Origin: Chondrosia reniformis
Lineage: Eukaryota > Porifera > Demospongiae > Chondrillida > Chondrillidae
Length of the DNA stretch: 64,000 bases
NCBI GenBank assembly: GCA_947172415.1
Contig: OX359199.1
Span: forward strand, 6,339,884 to 6,403,883
Direction: 5' to 3'
Each line of letters opens with the position of its first letter. Position 1 is the stretch's first letter. A model generated the notes under the pieces. It saw only the letters and a program-made list of their open reading frames with translations. It was not told where the DNA came from and did no database searches. Below, in pieces: positions 1 to 18,092 of the stretch. The translations under genes and the position numbers were made by a program.

Positions 1-1144
1 TAGGTAGGTATAGGTAGGTAGGTAGGTATAGGTAGGTAGGTAGGTATAGGTAGGTAGGTAGGTATAGGTAGGTAGGTAGGTATAGGTAGGTAGGTAGGTA
101 TAGGTAGGTAGGTAGGTATAGGTAGGTAGGTAGGTATAGGTAGGTAGGTAGGTATAGGTAGGTAGGTAGGTATAGGTAGGTAGGTAGGTATAGGTAGGTA
201 GGTAGGTATAGGTAGGTAGGTAGGTATAGGTAGGTAGGTAGGTATAGGTAGGTAGGTAGGTATAGGTAGGTAGGTAGGTATAGGTAGGTAGGTAGGTATA
301 GGTAGGTAGGTAGGTATAGGTAGGTAGGTAGGTATAGGTAGGTAGGTAGGTATAGGTAGGTAGGTAGGTATAGGTAGGTAGGTAGGTATAGGTAGGTAGG
401 TAGGTATAGGTAGGTAGGTAGGTATAGGTAGGTAGGTAGGTATAGGTAGGTAGGTAGGTATAGGTAGGTAGGTAGGTATAGGTAGGTAGGTAGGTATAGG
501 TAGGTAGGTAGGTATAGGTAGGTAGGTAGGTATAGGTAGGTAGGTAGGTATAGGTAGGTAGGTAGGTATAGGTAGGTAGGTAGGTATAGGTAGGTAGGTA
601 GGTATAGGTAGGTAGGTAGGTATAGGTAGGTAGGTAGGTATAGGTAGGTAGGTAGGTATAGGTAGGTAGGTAGGTATAGGTAGGTAGGTAGGTATAGGTA
701 GGTAGGTAGGTATAGGTAGGTAGGTAGGTATAGGTAGGTAGGTAGGTATAGGTAGGTAGGTAGGTATAGGTAGGTAGGTAGGTATAGGTAGGTAGGTAGG
801 TATAGGTAGGTAGGTAGGTATAGGTAGGTAGGTAGGTATAGGTAGGTAGGTAGGTATAGGTAGGTAGGTAGGTATAGGTAGGTAGGTAGGTATAGGTAGG
901 TAGGTAGGTATAGGTAGGTAGGTAGGTATAGGTAGGTAGGTAGGTATAGGTAGGTAGGTAGGTATAGGTAGGTAGGTAGGTATAGGTAGGTAGGTAGGTA
1001 TAGGTAGGTAGGTAGGTATAGGTAGGTAGGTAGGTATAGGTAGGTAGGTAGGTATAGGTAGGTAGGTAGGTATAGGTAGGTAGGTAGGTATAGGTAGGTA
1101 GGTAGGTATAGGTAGGTAGGTAGGTATAGGTAGGTAGGTAGGTA
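1..1144. repeat. 18-bp satellite, about 63 near-identical copies
   Basis: The unit is three to four TAGG steps followed by TATA (ggtaggtaggtaggtata) and repeats without visible change from the window edge to about 1144. Because the first visible POLR2B exon begins at 1873 with a good acceptor, the array probably lies in an upstream POLR2B intron. It is not a TTAGGG telomere repeat. Its perfect homogeneity means either very recent expansion or assembly propagation of one unit; the real length is unknown because it continues past the left edge. Confidence 0.95.
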
Positions 1145-1872
1145 TATACGTACGTACGGACACTACTGTAGTACTTACGTACTTACGTACGTCTACGGTA
1201 CGGTAGTCTTATACGGTACGGAAGGTACTAGCGTACTGTACAGTACTGACTACGTACTGTAAGACTTACACTGACATGACCCTATCCCCCACACCCACCC
1301 TTCCCTACTGGTGCAAAGGGACTTGACCCACTACTTCTGGAGGTTAGTCCTTTACTGGGAGGTTTTCATAATAAAAGCTTTTTATCTGTATACAATGCTA
1401 TCTGAAACGGGTTCAGCCGTACGTACGTTACTTTGTTAGTACATTCAAGATTAGTCGATAGGACACTTTTACTTCGTTAACAGCTCCATCAATACTCGGT
1501 GAGAGGCGTCCCTCGTTACATACGGAAATCATTCAGTTTTTCTGACTCCAACCGTAGCTAGAAAAGGCCCTCTTTGTCCGTTAAAAGAGTTCTTTTTGTA
1601 TTACGAAAAATCCTTGGGATTGGGCAGAGTGTCTGTTATCCGTAATTCGGAGGTTGTCCACTATTCGGGGGTTACTAATGTACTAATCGTATAAAAAAAA
1701 GTTGATACATTGCATGTTGTCCGTTATACGGAGACTGTCCGCTATTGGGAGTGTCTGTTAATAGAGGTTTTACTGTATTTATGTATACGTATGTATGTAT
1801 GTATACGTATGTATGTATGTATATGGTTGAAACATCAAGACATTTTGATTAAACCAATATTTCTCACGATAG
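1145..1872. other. Non-coding sequence between the satellite and the first visible POLR2B exon
   Basis: Positions 1145-1260 are scrambled TACG/GTAC-rich sequence with no clear period, like a decayed or badly sequenced repeat edge. From about 1580 to 1780 short degenerate steps recur (GTCCGTTA, TATTCGGAGG, TGTCCACTATT, TGTCTGTTAATAGAGG). A short TATG(TATGTA) run lies near 1785-1825. I found no exon here for the missing RPB2 N terminus (about 80 residues in other animals). The stretch ends in the acceptor at 1871-1872. Confidence 0.6.
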
Positions 1873-7740
<5,868 letters not shown>

Positions 7741-8287
7741 TGCTCGCCAAATGATGGACAATGTATACGAACAACTTGAGCACTTAACAATTTACTTGTA
7801 ATCCATAAATTAAGTTTGGTTTTTAATTGGATTTTGTTTACTGGTTATGGAGGTCAGAGTTCAAGTATAAAAATATAATAATTATTGCATGTGCAGAATA
7901 TAGTTAATGTGTAGCTGGTGGAAGCATAAATTTGAAGAGATAAGACAATCAATAGTAGTCTCTTGTAAGATTCTAGAAAAGAAAGACTCCTGTATCTTCA
8001 TCCAAAGCTCTCTCCAGATTTAGTTCCCTATAGGCTTTTTACAGAGTATATGTAGCATGTAGGAAATAGGAAAATGGTGTATAAGTTTTTTCATGATGCA
8101 CTTCCCTAGTATCTATGGTATATTTTCATCATAGAACAATCCTCTCCTTGTGCTAACGTGCATAAACATATCATTGGACAGTGCAAAACAAGTTCAGCTG
8201 TTCATACGTATATTACTAAGAATGTTCTAAAGCCTACACTTTCATAGCTATAATGGAACACTGTCAGTAAATCTAAGTATGTTACTA
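7741..8287. other. Intergenic gap between convergent POLR2B and PEBP genes
   Basis: Two genes converge here. The gap is AT-rich and holds no ORF that looks real. Positions about 7975-8110 contain a diverged copy of a dispersed repeat also found at about 40745-40830, 42385-42600 and 49290-49490. Shared landmarks are CATCCAAAGCTCTCTCCAG, TTTAGTTCCC, CTATAGGCTTTTTACAGA and GCATGTAGGAAA. Confidence 0.6.
7975..8110 (+). repeat. Dispersed non-coding repeat, copy 1 (partial)
   Basis: The AAGACTCC...ATCTTCATCCAAAGCTCTC, TTTAGTTCCC, TAGGCTTTTTACAGAG and GCATGTAGGAAA blocks occur in the same order as in the copy at 49384-49480, and in reverse complement at 42385-42480. There is no coding capacity. This copy lacks the hammerhead-like segment present in the 49-kb copy. 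Probably a short non-autonomous element; its class is not determined. Confidence 0.7.
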
Positions 8288-9359
8288 TTATTTGCCAGAT
8301 AGCTGTTCATATAACTTGGGAACATATTCATCCCATTCTGCTTGATAAAAATTTCCAGCAACCGGATTTCCAAGATTGTACTTTTCAGCAAATTTGGCCA
8401 TTCTAAAGTTTGGCCTTCCCTCCATGGAGTTATTTGGCAAGCGTTTCTCATCAAAGTCAATCCTTCCACTTGATTGCTTGTACAGCAGAAACACATACCT
8501 GTGGAGCCCTGTCCCTTGGGGAGGACCTGAGCCTACGTAGGCGGAGAGGACCTCTCCCTCACTCACTCTGCTGCCAGGTATGTTACCGACCAGCCAATGG
8601 TGCCACTCCCTGTATTTGGGTTCTTTACGAGAGGGAGCATCCGGGTCTACAGGGGAATGCAGTGTGTGTTAGTGGACCATGAGAGTCTGTTAGAGAGGAC
8701 TATATTTATACGCTCTGTATCTCTGTATTACATCAGACTCAAGACACCCACCTACAACGACACACCTACCTACCATGGCACACCCACCTGTCATAACCAG
8801 AGTATAGTGTTCATTAGCTTGGGCTGGCCAGGTAACATTGGGGATCCCCCTCACCTAAAGCAACATGAAAATGCTCACAGTGTATAAAACTACCACCATG
8901 TCAAGCTGCCTCACCATCCAGGGTTTCAGTTCATTTCCATATTCAACTCTGACAACATCCAACTATATATTTAGAAGCAGCAAATGCACACATCATGAAG
9001 GATACAAATATTGTGTAATCTCTATGCCTTGCCCCCACTGCTTCACTGGGTATTGACTACACGTACCTTTTCACTGCCACCCATGGTCTTGGTGCCAGGA
9101 TTGTATGCTACCTATGTAAGTGCAATAAATTATTCTTCATATATTAAGAGATACGAAGGGAAAGCTAGCAGCTTCCAGCACAAAGTTAGAAACAGCTTTA
9201 ATTTCTAATTATAAAGCTATTACCAGTAATACACGTTAGAATGGCCACGATAAATGCTTGCTTGCATTTCAGCCGTACTTCTAAACCATTCTGTGGAGCT
9301 GTATCAACTACATCGGGCACCACTTCGTGCGTTTTAAAGGCGTCACCCACAGCAGCCAT
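8288..9359 (-). CDS. Phosphatidylethanolamine-binding protein (PEBP/RKIP family)
   Basis: Soluble cytosolic PEBP, a family that binds anionic phospholipid headgroups and in vertebrates regulates Raf kinase. Five exons on the minus strand join in phase: 9279-9359, 9067-9111, 8915-8962, 8788-8854 and 8288-8646 (TAA), for 199 residues, the usual family length. Family signatures are complete: [12 protein letters not shown] near the N terminus, YGNELKPW, the [18 protein letters not shown] ligand-site block, [20 protein letters not shown] and the C-terminal [20 protein letters not shown]. The pocket residues Asp (DPDAP), His (HHW) and His (GLHRY) are all present. Two internal exons are only 45 and 48 nt. 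A membrane-anchored paralogue lies at 22371-24251. Confidence 0.95.
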
Positions 9360-9523
9360 TTTCGTACAACGATTAAGAATTATATTGACCTTTCTCAGGC
9401 AATATTATATACTTTATAACATAAATCACAGACCAGTAACTCAAAATAAATAAATTAATAAAATACAAATAAAATATTTATAAGTTAATCAATTAATATC
9501 GTACAGACAGTACATAGGGTGTT

Positions 9524-11743
9524 TCACTGAAGTTCATCTAAAGTTCTCAAAAGTTGAATTCTCTGATCCAGTATCATTCTTGCACTCTCCCTGTCACGTT
9601 CACTGATATGCTTCTTTCTTTGCTTAGATGTCTGTGAAATAAAAATATACAACCCACAGGAGTTGACATATATTTCTACAAGTGCTACATTAGTGCATAT
9701 AATTCGAGTTTAAATCCATTAGTACAGGCTTGAGCATCAATAAACGTAGGTACTGTTGGATTTCCTAGCAGATAGGGCAGCATCAGTTTGAACAACAGAA
9801 GGGTTGCGTCATTCAGGGCTCTGCCCCCCATACTTTTGGGAATCCCCTAAACTGCTTCGACACCCTCCTACCATTGCCCCCCCTCTCCTAAATTTTGAAA
9901 ATTTTCATTCCCCCCTGGCTCCAAGTTCTGCATGCAGCCCTATCGCGTACGCATACCTGAATGGTCTGCATCCACTTCATAACATCTTTATCAACCTCCT
10001 CCAACTTCCTCCTCACTTCCTGTCTCTGTATCTCCTTTTTGGCCTCATTGTAGAGCTGACTCAGCAGTTTTTTGTTTTGTTCAGTCTTTAGTGGGAAGAC
10101 AACACACATAGCAGTAACTTGACTAGTTCAGTCGCACATCACAATGCTCCATGGAAAATGGCTTGGAGAACAAAGTGCTCAGGAAGATCTCACCACTGCT
10201 TTATATTCTTCCTGCTTCTTTTGAAGTTCTTCAAGAATCTCATCTTCTCCTGTTCCTTTTGGATAACTGGTATCAAGAATTCCCAAGTTAGTCAGTTCTG
10301 ACTTTAAGCGCTCCTCAAATAATTGTGGATCAAACTTAGACTGCAAACTGCTGTTAAGATCTGGTTGCAATGGTAAGCTTGGGGACACACCCTCATCAAC
10401 AAAGGCCTGTTAAAATGTGATTAATGGCTACCTATGTATGTACACTTGCCAGTGCAAACCTCCACTTACTGCTATCAATCTTTGTGTCAGCGGTCCCAAG
10501 TGATTGTTCTTAGCTATTGATTTTTCTGATGAATCAATCACAACATCTATGCACACAAAGTGTCAAAGGTAAATACTGCTATTGTCTAAGTACTAAATGC
10601 ATTTAATACACAAACAATAACAAGGAGGAACCTTACAGATACCCACACCATATTCTGTACTCACTGTTAACAGCTAAGGAAACATTAGTCTCACCAATGT
10701 CCATGGCCAATGAGATATCTGTCTTATCCATGTTAAAACTGCCATTTTTCTTTTCTTCTAATATATCTTCAGTTGCCCACTGATTCGAGTAGTGCTTCCC
10801 CAGAGGTGGAATGTCAAGGATGCCTTCTTCTGGCTTCATCTGTTCCTCCAGGAAGGTGAGATCGCCCTCCGTGATATCCCTGCAGTAGGCTTCCACTGAC
10901 GTCCACAGCTTATCCAAGGCATCCCCCTTCCCTAGCTTGCTACCAGTGACCTTGTGCTCCTAGCAGACGTGAATGAGAGGCTATCTACATTAACTAGCTC
11001 CTTCATCCACCTCTACAGGTACACATATGATTGGGATTCTATCTCATACTGCTACCTTTCCAGAAGTGTAAGTGATGCTTGATACTGAGGCATCTGATTC
11101 AAAGCGTTCCCTTTTACTAGAAGGCTTGGGAGACATTGACTGTTTTGTCTCTTTCTCTGCAGGCTTCCTCCTAAAGGGGTCCAAACATGAAATAAACCGT
11201 TGCTATGGCAACAGAGACTCAAAGCCAATATTGACTGTTCAGCACTAAGTAGAGTAGTTATATCAGAGAATACAATTTGTTTTTGATTTACTTTCGGACT
11301 TGTTCCTTCTTCTTCATAACTTCATTCAGTACTTTTAGTTCAGACTCTAAAACATTTGTACGCCTGCGAGTACACCCCAGTAGTAGAATAAGATAAGAGA
11401 ACTAACATCAGTAGATCTCACTGTAAAACTGTTTCTTCCAATTCTTTAAGCTCTGTCTCAGCCTCCTCCAGTTGATCCAAAGTCAAGCCCTTTCCTACAA
11501 TTGATGAGGTGTAACGCTTTGGGTCCTTGTAAGATAGATAGAAAGGTGGCAGTAGCCATTACCTTTAGTGCTATCTATCAGGCTCCACTTTGAAGAATTG
11601 AGAAGTTTCAACCAGTCAAACAACTTGATGGGTACTGCAGACACCTGGAGTTTTAGGGAAAACGCGATTCGATACTTCCAAAGAATTATACGAGGACTTC
11701 ATGCAAAAGCTGGAACCGCGCTTACCTCCGGTAAATCAGCCAT
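9524..11743 (-). CDS. TADA3: Transcriptional adaptor Ada3 (SAGA/ATAC histone acetyltransferase module)
   Basis: Ada3 links Gcn5/PCAF and Ada2 in nuclear histone acetyltransferase complexes. Exons: 11726-11743 (ATG), 11563-11623, 11422-11494, 11292-11363, 11056-11170, 10665-10959, 10470-10546, 10194-10406, 9957-10085 and 9524-9631 (TGA), about 386 residues against 432 in human. Diagnostic matches are LWTSVEAYCRDIT with IPPLGKHYSNQWATEDILEE, LGPLTQRLIA, and the C-terminal coiled coil ending SERDRESARMILDQRIQLL. The middle and C-terminal exons are secure. The first two exons rest on a conserved ATG, a consensus donor and phase only, so the N terminus could differ. The intron at about 9632-9956 contains a C-rich stretch near 9820-9920. 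Only 90 bp separate its start from the TTF2 stop. Confidence 0.9.
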
Positions 11744-11832
11744 TTTTATCGTTTGTTATTATTCATTGAAATCGAAATAAGCAAGTACAAGTACATGTAA
11801 CAAAATTCATTGAATGTTTTCATTGTCAGCAG

Positions 11833-14800
11833 TTAATCGACTTGAAATAGTAGCTTTAAATCATCAACTGATAGTTTGTTGCAGTTAGCCCCAGCGCTAC
11901 AATATAGAGAGAAAAAACAACCACAAGATTTGAAGTACTGAAGACATACACAATTATTATATAATAAGTATTTGCTATAATTACATCATATATACGTACA
12001 ACTGTAAGATATCCTTTCTAAAGTAAAACATTTTCAGCCCCTTACCCGGATAGAGCATTGGATGCCATCTCTTTCTTGAATTCCTGGAGTTTACAAATTC
12101 TTTCTTCTATTGTTCCCTTGCACACAAACCTTGTAAATAGTGCGTCAAATAAATGTTAGGTATACATTACCACTGAGAAGTACACATGTACAATAGGGTA
12201 TACCAGTCAGTATATACAAATATACATATATACGTACCTGTGTATGTAAACCTCTTTGGTCTGGCCAACACGATGAACTCTGTCACTAGCTTGCAGCTCA
12301 TTGAATGGATTCCTTACAAGTACAATATTGAAATAACGTCAGTGGCAACATGAATACCAACACACTGACCTCCATATACGTACGTATATACATTACATAG
12401 CACCAGTATGAATGTATATAAGTGTTACTCAACACAGCGCAGTGCTAGTATACTACATATATACTACATTACATAGCACCAGTATGAATGTATGTAAGTG
12501 TTACTCAACACAGCGCAGTGCTAGTATACTACATATATACTACATTACATAGCACCAGTATGAATGTATGTAAGTGTTACTCAACACAGTGCAGTGCTAG
12601 TATACTACATATATACTACATTACATAGCACCAGTATGAATGTATGTAAGTGTTACTCAACACAGCGCAGTGCTAGTATACTACATATATACTACATTAC
12701 ATAGCACCAGTATGAATGTATGTAAGTGTTACTCAACACAGTCCAGTGCTAGTATACTACATATATACTACATTACATAGCACCAGTATGAATGTATGTA
12801 AGTGTTACTCAACACAGCGCAGTGCTAGTATACTACTGATGTACCAGTGTAGGTCACAAATAAAGAGGTGATTTCCTCCAATCAGATTCAGTCCAACTCC
12901 ACCAGCAATCAAGGAGAGGGTGAGCACCTAATATGAAAGATGCACAGAAAAGCTGGTTTACATTATACAGACACATGAAATGTAGTGCTCATTGTCCTCT
13001 TAACTTGACATATCACACATCATGCCATGTGTGCTTATATTCACCTCAGGATTAGACCTCGTGTTACTGTTGAAAATTTCAATCAGCTTCTGTCGAGCGT
13101 TGGCCGGCACACTATTAAGCAGAGACGGCAGACGGCATAACTCAGCCAGTGCTTACATACGTACGTAACTGTAACAAAACGCACATGTGTAGGTTCATGT
13201 TATATACGTACGTACCTTCCATCAATTCTTCCAAAGGTGACACCTTCTCTGGTCAAATGATACTCTACGATGTCCAACATGGATGTCCATTGACTGACTA
13301 CAACACTGCACATGAGAGACAAAGGGGTGAAATGAGTCAAAAGCATTGGCGTGATTAAGGTACGTATATACCATTTATCATCAGAGTCTCTCTTGATCTT
13401 CCTCAATTCTTCCATCAATCTATCCATCTGCATGATCACAAGGAAGGTGACCTACCTACTTTGTACTATTTCACTACAGACAGTGTCCTGTATGTGGTAC
13501 ATTCTATTTTAACAGAATATACTCACTCTGGAACTGATATAATTGATACAAAACATGGGCTTGACTTGTTCTATCATTTCAGGCATGGTCCCTTGACTGA
13601 TAGACGGCCCATCCGTGTCCTCTAGAGTCATTCTACCCAGCTGTCTTGCAAATTCATCAGTAGGGTCACCATGGTCCCAAGTACAGCTGTCCAACAAAGA
13701 AGGGTCCTTATTGACCAGGAATGGATGAACACATACCTGTCTCAACCTGAAATGGTAAACATCTCCAATGAAACCACATGTTTATACATGATCAAACATT
13801 AGATGACTGTAAAGGTATACTGCAAGTGTATACGTACCTTATCAGGTAGGCCAGGATACAGGAGTATAAGTTACTATTGTTGGTTGTGTAGCTTGGATTG
13901 TCTGCCTGTGGTAACATCTTCATTTTATGAATTACTTGCACCATAAATTCTTCTAGTGGAGAAAGCTTCTCCTCTTTCGTTGGCTCCTCTGTACTTTCTC
14001 CCATCTTTTCGTGAAGAAAGCGAACAAAATCAGCTCTACACACAAAGTAGAGATACACATTGCAAGTTAACTTAATCCATAGCTAACTGCATCATACCTG
14101 GAAATTTTGAAGAGAGCCTTATGCAGGGCTTCCTCATACTCCTTCAACTGTATAGTATGGTTCACCAGGTGTTTGGTAGGTAGTGAAACCTGTACAATAG
14201 ATGGAAAACAAACATCAACTCAACTCACATTAGGATAAAGATGTACGCAAGTGTTGATAGATGGATGATGCGACACCCAAGTAGTCTTACCAGCTCTTTT
14301 CCATCCAAGCCTGTATCCTGCTTGCTTCTCCTGAGGACAAGACCTTTGATGATTGTGTTTAGTCTCTCCATTCCCTTCTTGTTTACTTGTTCTTTAAAGA
14401 GGACAGAGGAGGTACTCATTCAATCACACATTAATCAGATTAACTGGATCTAAGACACACTGCATGTGCACTGCTTCATATACATACGAGAGGCTCTTCC
14501 TTCAACGTGCTGCTTCCAGACCTCAATCTTATCAAATGGAGCCAAGTGGAGAAACCTAGAGGCATGGGGGAAGGTACGTACATACGTATATAAATCCTTT
14601 CAGAGGGAAAATTACAGAATTTGGATAATCATAATTTTTAATGAAAAAACAGCCATACAACCAAGGTCTTATCTTGGCTGAGGGACCAAAGTCCTATTAA
14701 TAAAAGCAACTGGTTTGAAAGTATACAACTTTGACATAAGCCCTCGGTATTACACTGTCACAGCATTACAAGCAAACACTTGCCTGACAAGTGAGAACAC

Positions 14801-17800
14801 ATCCTGTAGCTTGTTCTGTATGGGCGTGCCTGTGACACACCATCTATGATCTGCAACATACGAGCACACACACACAGCGATTGTACATTAATTTGATGGC
14901 ACATGAGACAGTTATATACATGTACGTACAGGCAGTCAGACCCGCTGCACCCTGAGACGCAGCAGTTGAGGGGTTCCTGATTACATGAGCCTCATCTAGT
15001 ACGACCCTCTCCCAGTGAACTCTGAAGAGAGGACAGGACCGTGAGATTCTCTTTGAAGTCCCTGGTTTGTCCTTCATAAGAGCATAATAAGAGTGTCCAG
15101 TAACAGAGAGATACACCTATGTGGCCATTTATCTACCTGAGCCTCCCCTGTGGCATTCCACTCTGTACCCAGCAGATTATAAGTGGTCAGTACGACATCG
15201 TAACGAGCGAGGCTATAAGTATAAAACATGACATTTAGAACATCACACACGTACGTATGTACACATTCTATTAGTCTCTCACACAAGTACAGGAACACAT
15301 ACTGATTCATACGTACGTACTTTACTTACACAATTGGGTTGTCAGTACGTTTATCTCCATGGTGGATGTAAGTCTGAAGAATCATTGGCTCAACACGTTT
15401 GTGTATCTCGGACTCCCACTGGTGCATCAAACTCTTTGGACACACCACAAGTGTACCCAAGGACCTCTTCAAGCCTAACATGAGGAACCACATCATGGAA
15501 TGGGATAGGTTCTAAATAAAGGGTCCTCCTCCTACTTCAGGGTTACCCAGGTACCTACCTACATTAGAGATGATGCACAACCTACCTGGTTTGGTATCAA
15601 ATGTGGCTTCATTAGACTTTTTAGAGAGGATTAGGGAGATTATGCACAGGGTTTTACCCAAACCCATCTCATCAGCTGTAACAAAACAGATTTAAAGTAC
15701 ACGTAAACAGAGAATCCTTCTATACGTGTACGTATATGTGAATATCTTGTCACTAAAATTAGGTGTCCTGAGCTTGTTGCTAATGAACCTAGAATCCCTC
15801 CACTGGGAGACTGCTCCTCTCTCCAGCTCATCCATGCCAAAGCATGTCTCTGGTGGGGGAAGAGAGACACTTTCAAACCAAGGGGTTCCTCAGCCATCAC
15901 TTCTTGGGAAGGGCAGCCATCAAGGGCTCTGTAACATATAAAGCAAATTGCAAATTACAACACACTAGAGTGTAGTACAGTATATTGCAGTGTAAGAAAA
16001 CAATGGAATACAATAACCTACTTGTGTAATCCAACTACTGCACCAGCAGTCATGTACTTGAGTTGTGATCTCTCAATTGTCTGCCTAGCCCTTTTAATCT
16101 TTAAAATGAAGAAATAAGAATCAAAATGATAATTAAATAGACAATGAAGTTGCTTAACTTACACTCTCCTCAGATTTCTCAGAAATCTTTGGGTTTTTGA
16201 TATTCTGCATTCTCGTCATAATCTCCTTTTCCTGAACTCTAAGTTGTGTTCCTCCGTCAGGAAGAAAGGCAGACTGTGTTTTGATCATATTCTAATGTAC
16301 AAATACAAATTACAACTGATATGTAAGAAAACATATGGGCTGATAGTATTTATGAGTGATGTACTAGCTGTGTCATCCTGTCATAACAAGCACATGCCAC
16401 AATTATTACTTTATCTTGTTCAAGTGTGCTCCACTTTGGTGATTACAATTCGTAAAACATTGCACACTTTGGATTTACGCTCACCTGAATCACTATCAGC
16501 TGTTGTTCCAGCTTCTGGTAGGTCCTGGCAACTTTGAACTGTTCATTTTGATACTTCAAATCGGGTTTCCTTGGCATTGGCTCAATTAATATTGACATTG
16601 GCTGTTGCTTAGCAACAGGTGGAGGAGACCTGTCTAGTACAATAACATTGTGTACAGGTTCCTGTGGTGGAGGTACTTCATTATCATTGGAAAGAGAAAT
16701 ACCGCTCTGTGATGGGTAAGCTGCTCTGGGACTTGGAGACCTGTTCAGAGAGCCTTCAGACGGTTCACTGGTGTGCTCCTCCTGATCTCCTTCGACAAGA
16801 GAGCCTTCAGATGGTTCACTGGTGTGCTCCTCCTGATCTCCTTCGACAAGAGACCCTTCAGACGGTTCACTGGTGTGTTCCTCCTGATCTCCTTCGACAA
16901 GGGAGCCTTCAGACGGTTCACTGGTGTGTTCCTCCTGATCTCCTTCGACAAGGGAGCCTTCAGATGGTTCACTGGTGTGCTCCTCCTGATCTCCTTCGAC
17001 AAAAGAGCCTTCAGATGGTTCACTGGTGCCATCTTGTTCATCATCTTCAATAGAACAGACCTCAGATATTGAACTTGAGGCTGTCCCCATTTCTGATCTC
17101 TTACCTGGAGAGGTTAATGAGCTGCTGTCAGTTTGTTCATGCAGTCCAACTTCACCAGTTCCTTTGCATTCCTTCAATTCCCTGTCCTTGTGAGTTAAAC
17201 TCATCATTTCTGCTCCCTTCACTGAACTGGCTCTCTCCCGACTGTCTCCACCAGTTCTTTTAAGTTGTTCTGCTTCAGGGACGGAAGTAAATTTGTAAGG
17301 ACCTTTTTCTTCTGGTAGAATGTCTTTGTGAGGTGGATTGGAGCGCTGTTCCTCCAGGACTATACCACAGTCTGGGCTGCTGGTACGCATCTTATAACAG
17401 TGGGATTTCCCAGAGACGCGCTTTCCACAGCTACCTATGAAACTATATATACATACTAATAAATAATAACAAGAAGACATTATATTGTGGTAAGGCCTCT
17501 AAACACATTCACTCTATACCTTACAATTATCTAAGAAAATTATTTGGATACAATAAAGAAACTTACTAGAGCTGTTGATTAGCTGGATTCTGCTGGATAA
17601 TGGCGCCCTCAATGTAGTCCTGGTGTTTGGGGCAGTTTGCCATTGGATGGGATCTGTGCAATGAAACATGAGCACTTAATGAAACAAATATACTGCAATA
17701 CAATCATCTGCAAGTACATTACTTCTTTTTAATAAGAAATTTGCAGCGATTTTCCTTTCTGAGTGGACACAGATAAACCCACAGGGGACTTCGATTGACC

Positions 17801-17907
17801 AACCTAAGCTGGCATCTTTCTCCTGCAGAAATTAAACAATATTAAACAACTTCTGAGACAAAACTGTCAGCCAACGAACCATGACTACAGCGTGGCCACA
17901 CATCCAT
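11833..17907 (-). CDS. TTF2: Transcription termination factor 2, SNF2-family ATPase
   Basis: TTF2/lodestar is a double-stranded-DNA-dependent ATPase that releases Pol II transcripts, notably at mitosis. Twenty-four exons join in phase for 1078 residues (human 1162): 17880-17907, 17723-17822, 17567-17653, 16485-17442, 16163-16291, 16022-16098, 15789-15928, 15586-15675, 15330-15474, 15137-15212, 14930-15071, 14784-14850, 14488-14555, 14291-14391, 14098-14189, 13838-14035, 13527-13746, 13372-13427, 13216-13305, 13045-13111, 12845-12927, 12238-12312, 12046-12129 and 11833-11896. The order is an N-terminal GRF-type zinc finger (CSHGERCQ...VYLCP...C.F...CPKH, residues 1-70); an acidic region with 17-residue repeats; then SNF2 motifs [11 protein letters not shown], Walker A DEMGLGKT (about 508), DEAH (about 636), [23 protein letters not shown] and [11 protein letters not shown] (about 1015). 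The exon at 14784-14850 is followed by a GC rather than GT donor. Confidence 0.96.
12391..12835. repeat. 76-bp tandem repeat in a TTF2 intron, about 6 copies
   Basis: Copies start near 12395, 12471, 12547, 12623, 12699 and 12775. Each carries TAGCACCAGTATGAATG, AGTGTTACTCAACACAG and GTGCTAGTATACTAC. Differences are single bases (CGCAG, TGCAG, TCCAG). The array fills most of the intron between the exons 12845-12927 and 12238-12312. Confidence 0.95.
16745..17035 (-). repeat. 51-bp in-frame coding repeat in TTF2
   Basis: Five to six copies of a 17-residue unit ([17 protein letters not shown]) lie in the largest TTF2 exon, in the disordered acidic region between the zinc finger and the ATPase. 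Synonymous and conservative changes (F/L, A/G at third positions) separate the copies. The unit is rich in Glu, Ser and Gly with S-E-P-S-E cores that look like acidic kinase sites (inference). Confidence 0.95.
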
Positions 17908-18092
17908 GAGCAGTCGTATATCGTTTATCTTCTTCTAGTGAATTCTATTTTGGCGGGCTATATTTGAAAATTTACGCATGTTGCGCAACAGCTGTGAAGG
18001 TCGTTGGCCACAATCATGTGCTTCATTTCCCAGTTCCATGTTTCCAAAAACTTGATTCTTTAGTTTCTGTTATCAATAGCTTATAAAACAGG
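17908..18092. promoter_or_regulatory. Head-to-head intergenic region, TTF2 / methyltransferase
   Basis: The TTF2 start codon (17907, minus) and the methyltransferase start codon (18093, plus) are 185 bp apart and diverge, so both promoters must share this segment unless an upstream non-coding exon exists. It contains the locally CpG-containing stretch GGCGGGC and no obvious TATA box at a fixed place. The promoter role is inferred from position only. Confidence 0.45.

Noticed and set aside
9790-9925. C-rich segment in a TADA3 intron as a possible gene
   Set aside because: Runs of C and pyrimidines with no homology; the flanking exons (9524-9631 and 9957-10085) join in phase across it.
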